A stretch of 64,000 bases of DNA from Propionibacteriales bacterium (GCA_026392455.1 JAPLCB010000011.1:291664-355663); one strand, 5' to 3'. Shown: positions 8,948-18,394, numbered from the stretch's first letter. Made by a program: numbers and translations. The notes: a model not told the origin generated them from the letters alone.

Positions 8948-11900
8948 TTACTGGAAGTCACGGGACGCGTGCCGATCCTGCAGCGCCTGCTCGGCCTGGG
9001 GGTGCACGCTGTCCAGGGACGAGATCTTGTCGGCCAGCAGGTTGGTAGCGCCTTCGTTGCGCTCCACGATGCCGCGGATCACCATGCCGGCCGCACCCCG
9101 GGCGATGGTGCGGTAGCGGTTCCAGACGCCCTGGGTGCAGATCACGTTGAGCATCCCGGTCTCGTCCTCGAGGTTCAGGAAGGTGACTCCCCCGGCAGTT
9201 CCCGGACGCTGGCGGTGGGTGATCAGACCGGCGACGTGGATCCGCCGGCCCGACTCCGCCGCGACCGCACCGGCCACCGACAGGATCCCGACGGTGTCGA
9301 GAACGGGGCGCAGGTGTCCGACCGGGTGCGAGGCCGGGGTGATCCGGGTGGCCCAGAGGTCGGCCAGAGTGACCTCGACCGGGTCCAGCTCGGGCAACGC
9401 CGGAGCCGCGACCACCGCAGCCGCGCCGGCGAGCTGGTCGTCACGCTCGGTGAACCCGGCGTTCCACAACGCCTCGCGTCGCGTCAGCCCCCAGCTCTCG
9501 AAGACCCCGGCGGTCGCCAGCGCCTCCAGATGTCCCGAGTCCAGCCCCGCCCGGCGGGACAGGTCGACCATGTCGGCGAACGGCTGCTCCTCACGGGCCG
9601 CGACGATCCGGGCCGCCACGGTGGCCCCGATCCCGCGGACCTCGTCCAGACCGAGCCGCACGGCGTACGCCGCGTCGCGGCGGTGCGTCAGGGTCGGGTC
9701 CGGCGCGGCCTCGTCGTACGGGGTCGGCTCGTGGTGCCCGGCCACGCACGAAACGAGCCCGGTCGGCCCCCGCAGAGCACCCACCGGCTCCAGCGCCGCC
9801 CGGGCCCGGGACGCCAGGATGTCCGGACGCAGCACGAGCACCCCGTGCCGGCGGGCGTCCTGGGTCAACGACTGCGGCGAGTAGAAACCCATCGGCTGCG
9901 AGCGCAGCAACCCGGCCAGGAACGCCGCCGGGTAGTGCAGCTTGAACCACGAGCTCGCGTAGACGAGAAGGGCGAAGCTGAGCGAGTGGCTCTCGGCGAA
10001 CCCGAAGTTCGCGAACGACAGGATCTGGACGTAGATCTGCTTCGCGTCCTCCCCGACCAGACCTCGACGGGCCATCCCGGCGAACAGCGTCTCCTTGATC
10101 GACTCGATCCGCTCGACCCCGCGCTTGGAGCCCATCGCCCTGCGGAGCAGGTCGGCGTCGTCACGGCTGCAGTCCCCGATGGCCACCGCCATCTCCATCA
10201 GCTGCTCCTGGAACAGCGGCACCCCGAGCGTCCGCTCGAGGACCGGACGCAGGTCCGGGTGCGCGTAGGTCACCTCCTCCTTGCCGGTGGCCCGGCGGAT
10301 GTACGGGTGCACGGCCCCGCCCTGGATCGGCCCCGGCCGGATCAGCGCGATCTCGATCGCGAGGTCGTAGAAGCACCGCGGGCGCAACCGCGGCAGCGTG
10401 CCGATCTGGGCGCGGCTCTCCACCTGGAAGACCCCGATCGAGTCGGCCCGGTCGAGCATGTCGTAGACCCCGGGCTCCTCCTTGGGGATGCTCTGCAGGG
10501 TCCACTGCTCCCCCAGGTCCTCGGCCACCATCACCATCATCTGGTTGAGCGCGCCGAGCATCCCCAGCCCGAGCAGGTCGAACTTGACCAGCCCCATGTA
10601 CTCGCAGGCGTCCTTGTCCCACTGCAGGATGGTGCGCCTGTCCATCCGCGCCCGCTCGATCGGGCAGACCTCACCGATGGGCCGCTCGGTCAGGATCATC
10701 CCGCCGGAGTGGATCCCCAGGTGCCGGGGCGACTTCATCAGCTGGTTGGCCAGACCGACCACTGCTTCGGGCAGGTCACCCGAGGCGACGGTCGATGACC
10801 AGCCGTCCATCGCCTTGGACCAGGCGTCCTGCTGGCCCGCGGAGTACCCGAGCGCCTTGGCGGCGTCCCGGACCGCCATCTTCGGACGGTAGGTGATCAC
10901 GTTCGCCACCTGGGCGGCGTTGTGCCGGCCGTAGCGGTCGTAGACCCACTGGATCACCTCCTCGCGCCGGTCCGAGTCGAAGTCGACGTCGATGTCCGGC
11001 TCCTCGTCGCGGTGCGCGGAGATGAATCTCTCGAACGGCAACCGGTAGTAGACCGAGTCGATCGCCGTGATCCCCAGGGCGTAGCAGACCGCCGAGCTGG
11101 CCGCGGATCCTCGGCCCTGGCAGAGGATCCCCTGGCTGCGGGCGAACGCGACGATGTCGTGGACGATCACGAAGTACCCGGCGAAGTCCTTCTCCTCGAT
11201 CACCCGCAGCTCGTGGTCGACGCGCTCGCGAGCACGAGCCTCGTGCGGCGTACCGCGGTAGAAGCGTTCGAAGCCGGCCTCGGTCAGTGCTCGCAACCAG
11301 CTGCTCGGCGTCTCCCCCGCGGGGATGCCGTGCTTCGGCAGCCGCGGCGTCGCCTTCTGCAGGTCGAAGGCAAGCTGGTCGGCCAACCGGACCGACCGCG
11401 CCACCGCCCCGGGGTAGCGCGCAAACCGCTCCGCCATCTCGTCGCCCGAGCGGAGCGAGGCAGCACCCCACGCCGGTAGCCACCCGTCCATCTCCGCCAA
11501 CGAACGCCGCGCCCGGATCGCCGCCATCGCCGAGGCCAGCCGGTGCTCGGCCGGGGTCGCGTGGTGCACGTTGTTCGTCGCCACCACCGCCAGCCCGTGG
11601 ACCCGCGCCAGGTCGGCCAGCGCGTCGTTGGTCTCGTGGTCACGGGGGTACCCGTGGTCGACCAGCTCGACCACCACCCGGTCGTGCCCGAAGAGCGCCG
11701 TCAACCGGTCCAGCTCGACCGCGGCCGCAGCGGCCCCACCAGCAGCCAGCGCCATCCGGACAGCCCCCTTCCGGCAGCCGGTCAGCACGACCCAGTGACC
11801 CCGACCGCGCTCACCGAGCTCGACCAGGTCGTAGACCGGACGCCCCTTCTCGTCCCCGCGCAGCTGGGCGTCGGTGATCGCGGCGGCCAACCGGTGGTAC

Positions 11901-12346
11901 CCCTCGACCCCCTCGGCCAGGACCAGGAGGTGACTGCCCTCCGGATCGGGTACGCCGTTCTGCGGGCCGGGCAGCCCCAACGAGAGCTCGGCCCCGAAGA
12001 CCGTCTTCAAGCCTGCGTACCGGTGGGCCGTCTCGGCGAACAACGGCGCCCCCGCGAACCCGTCGTGATCGGTCAGCGCCAGCCCGTGCAACCCGAGCCG
12101 GACGGCCTCCTCCACCAGCACGTCCGGGCCGCTGGCCCCGTCCAGGAAGCTGAAGTTGCTGTGCACGTGCAGCTCGGCGTACGGCGTCACCGGCCCGTCC
12201 GGAGCCCGGACCTCACCCGACGGTCGGTACGCCTTGCGCTTGCGCGACCCCGGCCCGTCATCACGGGCAGCGTTCGACGCCTGCGGCACCGGCGAGAGCC
12301 GGCGCTCGAGCTCGGACCAGGGGATCGGCGGGTTGTTCCAGCCCAT
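8948..12346 (-). CDS. dnaE2: error-prone DNA polymerase III alpha subunit DnaE2
   Basis: A protein of 1132 residues, the usual DnaE2 length. The start MGWNNPPIPWSELE is typical of actinobacterial DnaE2. The PHP domain begins at YAELHVHSNFSFLDGAS; the polymerase core has GRGSAASSAVCYALGIT and the catalytic aspartates in PDIDVDFDSDRRE; a C-terminal OB fold follows (RIHVAGLITHRQRPGTAGG). With ImuA' and ImuB it forms the mutasome that copies past DNA damage and causes induced mutation. It lies 110 bases downstream of imuB, separated by two hairpin repeats, so its expression may be partly uncoupled from the LexA-controlled imuA'-imuB pair. Confidence 0.96.
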   Translation of the reverse strand: MGWNNPPIPWSELERRLSPVPQASNAARDDGPGSRKRKAYRPSGEVRAPDGPVTPYAELHVHSNFSFLDGASGPDVLVEEAVRLGLHGLALTDHDGFAGAPLFAETAHRYAGLKTVFGAELSLGLPGPQNGVPDPEGSHLLVLAEGVEGYHRLAAAITDAQLRGDEKGRPVYDLVELGERGRGHWVVLTGCRKGAVRMALAAGGAAAAAVELDRLTALFGHDRVVVELVDHGYPRDHETNDALADLARVHGLAVVATNNVHHATPAEHRLASAMAAIRARRSLAEMDGWLPAWGAASLRSGDEMAERFARYPGAVARSVRLADQLAFDLQKATPRLPKHGIPAGETPSSWLRALTEAGFERFYRGTPHEARARERVDHELRVIEEKDFAGYFVIVHDIVAFARSQGILCQGRGSAASSAVCYALGITAIDSVYYRLPFERFISAHRDEEPDIDVDFDSDRREEVIQWVYDRYGRHNAAQVANVITYRPKMAVRDAAKALGYSAGQQDAWSKAMDGWSSTVASGDLPEAVVGLANQLMKSPRHLGIHSGGMILTERPIGEVCPIERARMDRRTILQWDKDACEYMGLVKFDLLGLGMLGALNQMMVMVAEDLGEQWTLQSIPKEEPGVYDMLDRADSIGVFQVESRAQIGTLPRLRPRCFYDLAIEIALIRPGPIQGGAVHPYIRRATGKEEVTYAHPDLRPVLERTLGVPLFQEQLMEMAVAIGDCSRDDADLLRRAMGSKRGVERIESIKETLFAGMARRGLVGEDAKQIYVQILSFANFGFAESHSLSFALLVYASSWFKLHYPAAFLAGLLRSQPMGFYSPQSLTQDARRHGVLVLRPDILASRARAALEPVGALRGPTGLVSCVAGHHEPTPYDEAAPDPTLTHRRDAAYAVRLGLDEVRGIGATVAARIVAAREEQPFADMVDLSRRAGLDSGHLEALATAGVFESWGLTRREALWNAGFTERDDQLAGAAAVVAAPALPELDPVEVTLADLWATRITPASHPVGHLRPVLDTVGILSVAGAVAAESGRRIHVAGLITHRQRPGTAGGVTFLNLEDETGMLNVICTQGVWNRYRTIARGAAGMVIRGIVERNEGATNLLADKISSLDSVHPQAEQALQDRHASRDFQ

Positions 12347-12358
12347 CTCAGGTCACCG

Positions 12359-12400
12359 GGGTTTCGAGGCGCCCGCCAGCGCGGCCGCACCTCAACCAGC
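12359..12400. repeat. dispersed hairpin repeat, copy A
   Basis: A 42-base element running from GGGTTTCGAGG to ACCTCAACCAGC. The outer GGTT-CGAGG and CCTC-AACC segments pair around a GC-rich centre. It matches 40 of 42 bases of the reverse complement of 46576-46617. It lies in the imuB-dnaE2 gap, directly before copy B. Confidence 0.8.
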
Positions 12401-12404
12401 ATTC

Positions 12405-12448
12405 GCTGGTTTCGAGGCTCCCGCTAGCGCGGTCACACCTCAACCAGC
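12405..12448. repeat. dispersed hairpin repeat, copy B
   Basis: A 44-base element in the same orientation as copy A. GCTGGTT and AACCAGC form the ends, and the centre CCGCTAGCGCGG is self-complementary at its ends. It is more diverged from copies A and C than they are from each other. A tandem pair of hairpins here could terminate or process the imuA'-imuB transcript before dnaE2. Confidence 0.75.
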
Positions 12449-12456
12449 ACGTCGGC

Positions 12457-13986
12457 TCAGTCATAAGCCGCCTCGGTCCACCAGCCCGAGGAGTCGCAGC
12501 GCATCAACCAGGCCCGACCGTCGACCCCGACGACCTGGAAGCGAGAGACAAGACCCCTGCCGATACCGGTTGCCTCCCACCACTGCTCGTCCACCGGCCA
12601 CGGCCCGGCCCAGCAGTCGACGGCCTGCCACCCCGACGTGCTACCGCTGTGGAACCGCACGGGCGGCGCACTCATCACCCCGCGATCGGTCACCGTCACG
12701 GGCTGCCCGTCAGGGCCCACCACCGACGTGGCCCACGGCTCGACGAAGACCCGGCTCGGCGCGGGGGCCGGGAGCGCCCCGGGCCACACGAGATCAGGCG
12801 CCCTGACGCCGGCCGGCCGCTCGCCCCACGGCACCAGCAGCTGCCGGTCGGCGGGAGAGCGACCGCCCTGACGGACCGGGACCACGACCGCGTCGTACCC
12901 GAGCATCGCCTGGACCCGCGCCACCCCACGATCGACCCGGTCGTCGGTGCCGCCGCCCCAGAGGCCGTCCGCGTGCGCAGCAGACTGCTCGACGACCTCC
13001 GGGACGAACCTGACCAGCCCGACCGGCGCCCCGACCAGCGCTCCGGCCGGCGTCGCCTGGAGCTGCCAGTGCACCCGGTCCACGACGTCGACCGCCCCGA
13101 ACCACCGCGAGTGCACCCAGACCCGGGACGAGAGCAGCGACCGCTGCGCGTCGTCGGCCTCGGCCTCGACCCGGAGCGACGTGCAGACCAGACCCCGGTC
13201 AGCCAGCGCAGCGACGAGCTGGTCCGCGGTACGCCGGACACTGAAGCTCACCGCTTCGACCGAGGCCAGCGGTGGCTCGAAGACGACCTCGCGGACGAGG
13301 TCGTCGGGCGGCTTGCGCACCTCCGGCTGGACCGGGTCGACGCCACGCGCCAGTCGGTGCACCTTGGCCCCGTAGGCCCCGAACCGGGTCAGCACGTCCC
13401 GGCCCGGCAGCGCAGCGAGATCACCCAGCGTGCGCAGCCCGAGCCGCTGCAGCAGGCCGACCAGATCAGCATCCTCGAGCACCTCGACCGGGAGCCGCCC
13501 CAGGAAGTCGGCCGACGCACCGGGGCCGATCACCTTCCACCCCTGGACGTCGGCGAGCCGGGCTGCCTGCTCGGCCGAGAAGAGATCATCGGCCACCCCG
13601 ATCCTGACGTCCCACACCCCGAGCTCGACGAGCCGCTCGGCGATCGACGCGGCCGCGTTCTCCTCGCTGCCGTAGAACCGGCCCGGGGCCTTGATCGCCA
13701 GCATCCCCGGACGGACCGGGGCCACCCCCGGGCGCAGCTCCTCGACCGCCGCGAGCACCGGTTCGAAGGCCCGCAGGTCGCGCTCGGGGTTCGCGTCGAA
13801 GAGCTGCAGCTCGGGACACCGTGCTTGCGCGTCGCGGCGGCGCATCCCCCGACGCACCCCCGAGGTCCGGGCCAGGTCGTTGCACGCGACGACAGCACTG
13901 CGGGTGACCACGGCGCACGGCAGCCTGCCCGAGCCCCCGGCGGCCACCACCGGCCAGTCCGGGCACCAGAGAACCAGCGACCTCAT
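12457..13986 (-). CDS. imuB: ImuB, catalytically inactive Y-family polymerase of the mutasome
   Basis: A protein of 509 residues starting at the ATG (MRSLVLWCPDWPV) that overlaps the imuA' stop. It has the Y-family palm/finger layout, but the N-terminal motif that normally carries the metal-binding aspartates reads LVLWCPDWPV, as in ImuB proteins, which serve as a hub and not a polymerase. The helix-hairpin-helix part is GLRTLGDLAALPGRDVLTRFG. A possible beta-clamp contact, RQLLVPWG, lies near residue 385 and resembles the QLPLWG motif of mycobacterial ImuB. Sequence upstream of 13986 in the same frame overlaps imuA' and is not coding here. Confidence 0.93.
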   Translation of the reverse strand: MRSLVLWCPDWPVVAAGGSGRLPCAVVTRSAVVACNDLARTSGVRRGMRRRDAQARCPELQLFDANPERDLRAFEPVLAAVEELRPGVAPVRPGMLAIKAPGRFYGSEENAAASIAERLVELGVWDVRIGVADDLFSAEQAARLADVQGWKVIGPGASADFLGRLPVEVLEDADLVGLLQRLGLRTLGDLAALPGRDVLTRFGAYGAKVHRLARGVDPVQPEVRKPPDDLVREVVFEPPLASVEAVSFSVRRTADQLVAALADRGLVCTSLRVEAEADDAQRSLLSSRVWVHSRWFGAVDVVDRVHWQLQATPAGALVGAPVGLVRFVPEVVEQSAAHADGLWGGGTDDRVDRGVARVQAMLGYDAVVVPVRQGGRSPADRQLLVPWGERPAGVRAPDLVWPGALPAPAPSRVFVEPWATSVVGPDGQPVTVTDRGVMSAPPVRFHSGSTSGWQAVDCWAGPWPVDEQWWEATGIGRGLVSRFQVVGVDGRAWLMRCDSSGWWTEAAYD

Positions 13987-14657
13987 GCCGTCACCTCGAC
14001 GCGCGCCGCCACGTCGACGACGCGCTCCACCGGGCCGGCCGCGGACGGGAACCAGAGCTCGGCACACCGTTCGGGCGAGGTGCCCTGCTGGACCCCGAGG
14101 CGGACCTGCCGGCTGCGCAACCGCCCGTGCCCGCCCTCGGCCCCCGACCACCGCGAGGAGAGCACCCGCAACCGCGCCTCGGCCCCGGGCCAGTCACCCC
14201 ACACCACCAGGGCCGAGGACCGCTTCCGGAGCCGGGCGGCGAGCTTGTTCGCCGTGTGCGCCGGCACCGCAGCGGGCGGCCGCAGCAGCACCACGCTGAC
14301 CACGTCGATCAGCGCCGCCGTCGCCTCCACCCACTGCTCGCCGGGATCCGGGACCAGGATCGTCCGGGTCAGGTCGATCCCGAGCTCGGCGGCGGCCTCG
14401 ATGCCGAGGTCCGCAGCACCGACCACGGCCGTCCAGGAGCCCTCGTGGGAAGGGGCCGCGAGCAGCGTCAGCCCGAGGCTGGCACGGTCGACCTGGTAGG
14501 CCGCACCGGTCCGGAGCTGGACCAGGTCGGCGAGCGCCGGATGCATCGGGAGCGGGACCCGTGGCACTCCGTCCTGCATCCCGGCGATCCTGGTCCGCAG
14601 CTGCTCCAGGCTGGGCGCTGGAGGCTTCTCGACTGCGAGCGTCAGGGTTCGGGGCAT
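13983..14657 (-). CDS. imuA': ImuA' mutasome accessory protein (SulA/RecA-like fold)
   Basis: A protein of 224 residues starting MPRTLTLAVEKPPAPSLEQL. It resembles the actinobacterial ImuA' group: a degenerate RecA-like fold with GAAYQVDRASLGLTLLAAPS where a P-loop would be, then VSVVLLRPP and a C-terminal strand set. It is the first gene of imuA'-imuB-(repeats)-dnaE2, with an ATGA overlap onto imuB. The perfect LexA box ends 10 bases upstream of its start, so SOS induction is expected. The frame is open further upstream, but the LexA box and the divergent gene place the start here. Confidence 0.88.
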   Translation of the reverse strand: MPRTLTLAVEKPPAPSLEQLRTRIAGMQDGVPRVPLPMHPALADLVQLRTGAAYQVDRASLGLTLLAAPSHEGSWTAVVGAADLGIEAAAELGIDLTRTILVPDPGEQWVEATAALIDVVSVVLLRPPAAVPAHTANKLAARLRKRSSALVVWGDWPGAEARLRVLSSRWSGAEGGHGRLRSRQVRLGVQQGTSPERCAELWFPSAAGPVERVVDVAARVEVTA

Positions 14658-14666
14658 CTCCCCATG

Positions 14667-14684
14667 TTCGAACACTTGTTCGAA
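14667..14684. promoter_or_regulatory. LexA (SOS) box upstream of imuA'
   Basis: TTCGAAC-ACTT-GTTCGAA is a perfect 7+7 inverted repeat and contains the actinobacterial LexA consensus TCGAAC-N4-GTTCGA (14668-14683) without mismatch. It lies 10 bases from the imuA' start and 28 bases from the divergent oxidoreductase start, so both could be damage-inducible. Confidence 0.93.
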
Positions 14685-14711
14685 TCCGTCAACATCAGGC
14701 AGACTCGCCCC

Positions 14712-15455
14712 ATGAAGATCGCAGTCGCCGGGGGAACCGGTGTCGTGGGGGCCGTGACCGTGACCCGCCTCAAGATGGCCGGCCACGAACCGGTGGTCCT
14801 CTCCCGGGGCACCGGGACCGACCTGGTCAGCGGCACCGGCCTGGCCGAGAAGCTCGACGGCGTCGACGCGATCATCGACGTCACCAGCACCGCGACCACC
14901 TCCGCCCGGGCCGCCACCGACTTCTTCACCACCACCACCGGCAACCTGCTGAGCGCCGGTGCCGCTGCTGGCGTTCGGCACCACCTGCTGCTCTCGATCG
15001 TCGGGATCGACGTGACGCCGTTCGGCTACTACATCGGCAAGGTCGCCCAGGAGCAGCTGGTCAGCGGGTCCTCCGTGCCCTGGACGATCGTCCGGGCTCC
15101 CCAGTTCCACGAGTTCGCCGAGCAGCTGGTGTCCCGGGGCAGCTTCGCCGGGATGACCGTGGTCCCCGGGATGCTCTCCGCCCCGATGTCGGCCCGCGAG
15201 GTCGCGGCCGTTCTGGTCGACCTGGCCGAGGGACCGCCCCAGGGCTACGCCGCCGAGATCGGTGGACCACAGCCGGAGAAGATGACCAGCATGGTCCGCC
15301 GGCTGCTGCGTCACCAGGGCTCACGCCGCCTGGTGCTCCCCCTCCGGGTCCCCGGCAAGGCGGGTGCGGCGATGCGCGGCGGCGCGCTGGTCCCGAAGGA
15401 CCCCGGAGTCGTCGGCTTCCAGACCTTCGACGCGTGGTTGGAGGAGAAGTCCTAG
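14712..15455 (+). CDS. NAD(P)H-binding NmrA-like atypical SDR
   Basis: A protein of 247 residues with the N-terminal dinucleotide motif GGTGVVG (residues 7-13) and an NmrA/complex-I-type Rossmann fold. HHLLLSIVGIDVTPFGYYIGK carries a Tyr-Tyr-x-x-x-Lys, so it may reduce a substrate, but many relatives are only redox sensors. The ATG at 14712 lies just after the LexA box, and the glycine motif starts at once. Its TAG stop overlaps the stop of the convergent cyclase gene on CTAG. Confidence 0.85.
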   Translation: MKIAVAGGTGVVGAVTVTRLKMAGHEPVVLSRGTGTDLVSGTGLAEKLDGVDAIIDVTSTATTSARAATDFFTTTTGNLLSAGAAAGVRHHLLLSIVGIDVTPFGYYIGKVAQEQLVSGSSVPWTIVRAPQFHEFAEQLVSRGSFAGMTVVPGMLSAPMSAREVAAVLVDLAEGPPQGYAAEIGGPQPEKMTSMVRRLLRHQGSRRLVLPLRVPGKAGAAMRGGALVPKDPGVVGFQTFDAWLEEKS

Positions 15456-17008
15456 GTCCCGCTGAGCCGACCGGTCGCGGTCGGCGCGGAACGTCCGCGT
15501 AGGACCTGCTCCCCGTCGGGCTGCCAGTGGGCACCCTCGTCGGAACCCGCCTGCCGGACCGACTCCCAGCCGACCAGGACGTGTCCGGGCACCGCCTTCG
15601 CCAGGTCGCACAACCGTGCAGCGGAGTTCACCGAGTCGCCGATGACGGTGTACTCGAACCGACTCTCGTCGCCGATGTTCCCGGCCACGACCTCCCCGGT
15701 GGCGACGCCGATCCCGGCCTCGATCTCGGGCACCTCCTCGACCAGGCGGGCCGCCACCCTCCGGGCCGCCCGCAGGGCCGCCCCGGCGTGGTTCTCCACC
15801 TCGACCGGGGCACCGAAGATCGCCAGGGCGGCGTCCCCCATGAACTTGTTGACGAACCCGCCCTCGGCGTCGACCTCCTCGACGACGACCCCGAGGAAAC
15901 GGTTCAGGGTCCCGACGACCTCGGCCGGGGACCGTTCGGTGGCGTACGCCGTGGAGCCGATCAGGTCGATGAACAGCACCGAGACCACGCGGGTCTCCCC
16001 GCCCAGGACGACCGAACCTTCCGCGGCCGCGGCAGCAACCTCCCGGCCGACGTGGCGACCGAACATGTCCCGGATCGCCTCGCGCTCGCGCAGACCGACG
16101 GCCATGTCGTTGAAGCCGGCCTGGAGCAGCCCGAGCTCGGTACCGTCGAAGACGGTGACCTCGGTGTTGAAGTCACCCTTGCGGACCCGCCGCAGCGCGT
16201 ACCGGACCGACGCGATCGGCGCGACCACCGACCGGGCGTTCAGCACCGTCACCAGCAGGCCGAAGACCAGCACCACCCCCGACAGGGCAAGCGCGATGAT
16301 CGCGACCCGGTCCTTGGACATCTCGTCGCTGGTGAGCGCGACCACGGCGACGATCGCCATCCCCGACACCGGTGCCGCCGTCCCGATCCCCCAGAACAGC
16401 AGCATCCGGGCCTGGACGCCGGTCATCCCGCGCCGCCCCCGGGCCTGACCGGTCAGGGCTTTCGCGGCCACCGGGCGCAGGGCGAACTCGGCCTGGAGGT
16501 AGGCGATCGCGCTGACCACCAGGCCACTGATCGCGATCGCGAAACCGGTCCCCAGCGCACGTTCGGGCTGGGAGATCAGCGCCAGCACGGTGAACACCAC
16601 GACCGCCGCCCCCCACAGACCTCCCTGGATCAGGGTCAGCCGGATCGGCGTCCGGAGCGCGACCCGTCGCTCCTTGGGCGTGGGCGCCCGTCCTTCCAGC
16701 GCCCAACGGATCCCGCGGAAGCTGCTGGTCGTCCCCCAGAGGCCCCCCACCAGGACGGCGACACCGACGTACGTCGGGACAGCGATCGCGAGGCTGACCA
16801 CGCTGGCGGAGTTCAGCTTCTCGGTCGGCAGCACGAAGACGGAGATCACGAAGACGACGCCGGCGCCGATCACGTGCGTGGTGACCAGCATCGCGGTGAG
16901 CAGCAGCTGCAACCGGACCCGCAGCTGCCTGGGGGTCTGGTCGGCCCCGCCGAGCAACCGGGACCCGAACGGCGCCCGCTGGTGCCTGCTGCGTCCTCGT
17001 CGGGCCAT
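15452..17008 (-). CDS. membrane class III adenylate/guanylate cyclase with HAMP domain
   Basis: A protein of 518 residues: about six membrane segments in residues 30-280, a HAMP linker (SVRYALRRVRKGDFNTEVTV) and a class III cyclase domain from about residue 335. Metal-binding Asp is in LFIDLIGST (about 346); NKFMGD (about 387-392) carries the purine-selecting Lys and second metal Asp; IGDSVNSAARL carries the transition-state Asn and Arg. The catalytic set is complete. The layout equals mycobacterial Rv1318c-Rv1320c/Rv3645 cyclases. The ATG at 17008 overlaps the hydrolase stop as TGATG, making it the last gene of the mce operon. cAMP output coupled to lipid import is inferred. Confidence 0.9.
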   Translation of the reverse strand: MARRGRSRHQRAPFGSRLLGGADQTPRQLRVRLQLLLTAMLVTTHVIGAGVVFVISVFVLPTEKLNSASVVSLAIAVPTYVGVAVLVGGLWGTTSSFRGIRWALEGRAPTPKERRVALRTPIRLTLIQGGLWGAAVVVFTVLALISQPERALGTGFAIAISGLVVSAIAYLQAEFALRPVAAKALTGQARGRRGMTGVQARMLLFWGIGTAAPVSGMAIVAVVALTSDEMSKDRVAIIALALSGVVLVFGLLVTVLNARSVVAPIASVRYALRRVRKGDFNTEVTVFDGTELGLLQAGFNDMAVGLREREAIRDMFGRHVGREVAAAAAEGSVVLGGETRVVSVLFIDLIGSTAYATERSPAEVVGTLNRFLGVVVEEVDAEGGFVNKFMGDAALAIFGAPVEVENHAGAALRAARRVAARLVEEVPEIEAGIGVATGEVVAGNIGDESRFEYTVIGDSVNSAARLCDLAKAVPGHVLVGWESVRQAGSDEGAHWQPDGEQVLRGRSAPTATGRLSGT

Positions 17009-17874
17009 CACCGGACCATTCTTGCCAGCCCCGCGGAGAACTGGACCAGGTGGGTCGCGACCAGGTCCGGCCGGGTGACCTGCGCGCAGTGCCCGGAGTC
17101 CTCCAGGACGACCAGCGCCGCCTTGGGTACCAACGCCTGCAGCACGGCCGCGCCGGACACCAGGGTGAGCCTGTCGTGGCGGCCCCAGATGATCAGGCAC
17201 GGCACGGTGACCGGGCTGCGCGGCGCACTGCGGATCTCGGCCAGCAGGGCGGGGGCACTGCCGAAGACCCGCATCACGTCAGCACGCGACCGGAACTGGG
17301 CAGCAGCCGTGGCCGCGACCCCGGGAAGCACCCGGACCGGCCCGCGCGCGGCCCACCCGAAGCCCAGTGCCACCAGCCGGCGGAAGGTCGGCATCGGCAC
17401 GATCGGGACGAACATCAACGGGTTGAGCCACGAGTACTTCTCCAGGGCGTCGATGAACCAGACGTGCCCGAACCCGGCCGGCGAGACCGGCACCACCCCG
17501 GAGACCGCCGAGTTCGGGTCCTGCCCGGACCTGATCGCCAGCACCCCGCCGAGCGAGTTGCCGACCACCACCGGAGGCTGTCCGTCGACGGTCCAGCGTT
17601 CGACCGCCCCGGCCAGGAACCGGTCCAGCTGGGGCAGCGCGGGGCCCGGGGCAGCAGGTTCGGCCTCGCCGTACCCGGGCAGGTCCAGCGCGACCGCCGA
17701 GCACCCGGCCCGGGCCAGCTCGCCGAGGACGGCGGACCAGGTGCCGGCGTGGTCCCCGAAACCGTGCAGCAGGATGAAGACCGGACCGGCACCGCTGACC
17801 TCCAGGGCCCGGGTCCGCCAACCGGCGACCACCGGACGGTGCTCGACCACCTCAGAACGGCTCAATACCGGCAA
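17008..17874 (-). CDS. alpha/beta fold hydrolase
   Basis: About 280-288 residues. The oxyanion region is LLHGFGDHAGTW; the nucleophile elbow GNSLGG holds Ser about 107; Asp is in WGRHDRL and His in DSGHCAQV, so the triad is intact. The start is unsure: TTG 17874 overlaps the upstream gene by 23 bases, TTG 17865 has GGAAGG at good spacing, and GTG 17850 starts one base after the upstream stop. It sits between the Mce-associated proteins and the cyclase, with overlaps on both sides, so it probably acts on imported lipid esters; the substrate is unknown. Confidence 0.87.
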   Translation of the reverse strand: MPVLSRSEVVEHRPVVAGWRTRALEVSGAGPVFILLHGFGDHAGTWSAVLGELARAGCSAVALDLPGYGEAEPAAPGPALPQLDRFLAGAVERWTVDGQPPVVVGNSLGGVLAIRSGQDPNSAVSGVVPVSPAGFGHVWFIDALEKYSWLNPLMFVPIVPMPTFRRLVALGFGWAARGPVRVLPGVAATAAAQFRSRADVMRVFGSAPALLAEIRSAPRSPVTVPCLIIWGRHDRLTLVSGAAVLQALVPKAALVVLEDSGHCAQVTRPDLVATHLVQFSAGLARMVR

Positions 17875-18394
17875 CCTTCCAGGCCCCGTCGACCTTCTCC
17901 ATCCGCACCCGGACGCTGTTCTGGGTCACCTTCAACGGGCTGCCCTTCTTCTTGAACTTGCTCGCGACCAGGACCTGGTCGAGGTAGACCAGGCAGGTCA
18001 CGGTTCCCCGGTCGGACGAGACCACCCCGGCGCCACGTACCAGCGCGCTGGTGATCGCCTGCTCGGTCCGCGCCTTGGCCCGGGTGGCGCCGTCGAAGAT
18101 CCGGCGGAACTCGCTGGCGAACCCCGCAGTCATGGCACCGGTCGCCTTCGTCAGCGACGCGTCCAGCGACCGGTAGTCGTAGGAGACCGCCACCGGCAGC
18201 GCCTCGACCGCGGCCTTCAACGCGGCCGCGTCCTCGGCGTCGGGCAGCGTGCCGAGCTGGTAGCTCCCGTCGGCCTGCACACCTGGGGTGACTGCCGCGG
18301 CCGGCGTCGCCTCGCGGTCGTCACCGCCGCACCCGGTCGCGAGCAGCGCGACCGCCAGCAGGACGCCGATCAGCTTCTGGCTCATCGCCCTCAC
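17852..18394 (-). CDS. Mce-associated lipoprotein (Mam-like)
   Basis: A protein of 180 residues with a lipoprotein signal (LLAVALLATGC, lipobox Cys about 22) and a C-terminal domain of the Mce-associated type ending in VRMEKVDGAWKVAGIEPF. Such proteins follow mceF in actinobacteria and stabilise or assist the importer. The start is GTG 18394 (GTGA overlap with the gene before) or ATG 18385; both keep the signal peptide. Confidence 0.85.
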   Translation of the reverse strand: MRAMSQKLIGVLLAVALLATGCGGDDREATPAAAVTPGVQADGSYQLGTLPDAEDAAALKAAVEALPVAVSYDYRSLDASLTKATGAMTAGFASEFRRIFDGATRAKARTEQAITSALVRGAGVVSSDRGTVTCLVYLDQVLVASKFKKKGSPLKVTQNSVRVRMEKVDGAWKVAGIEPF

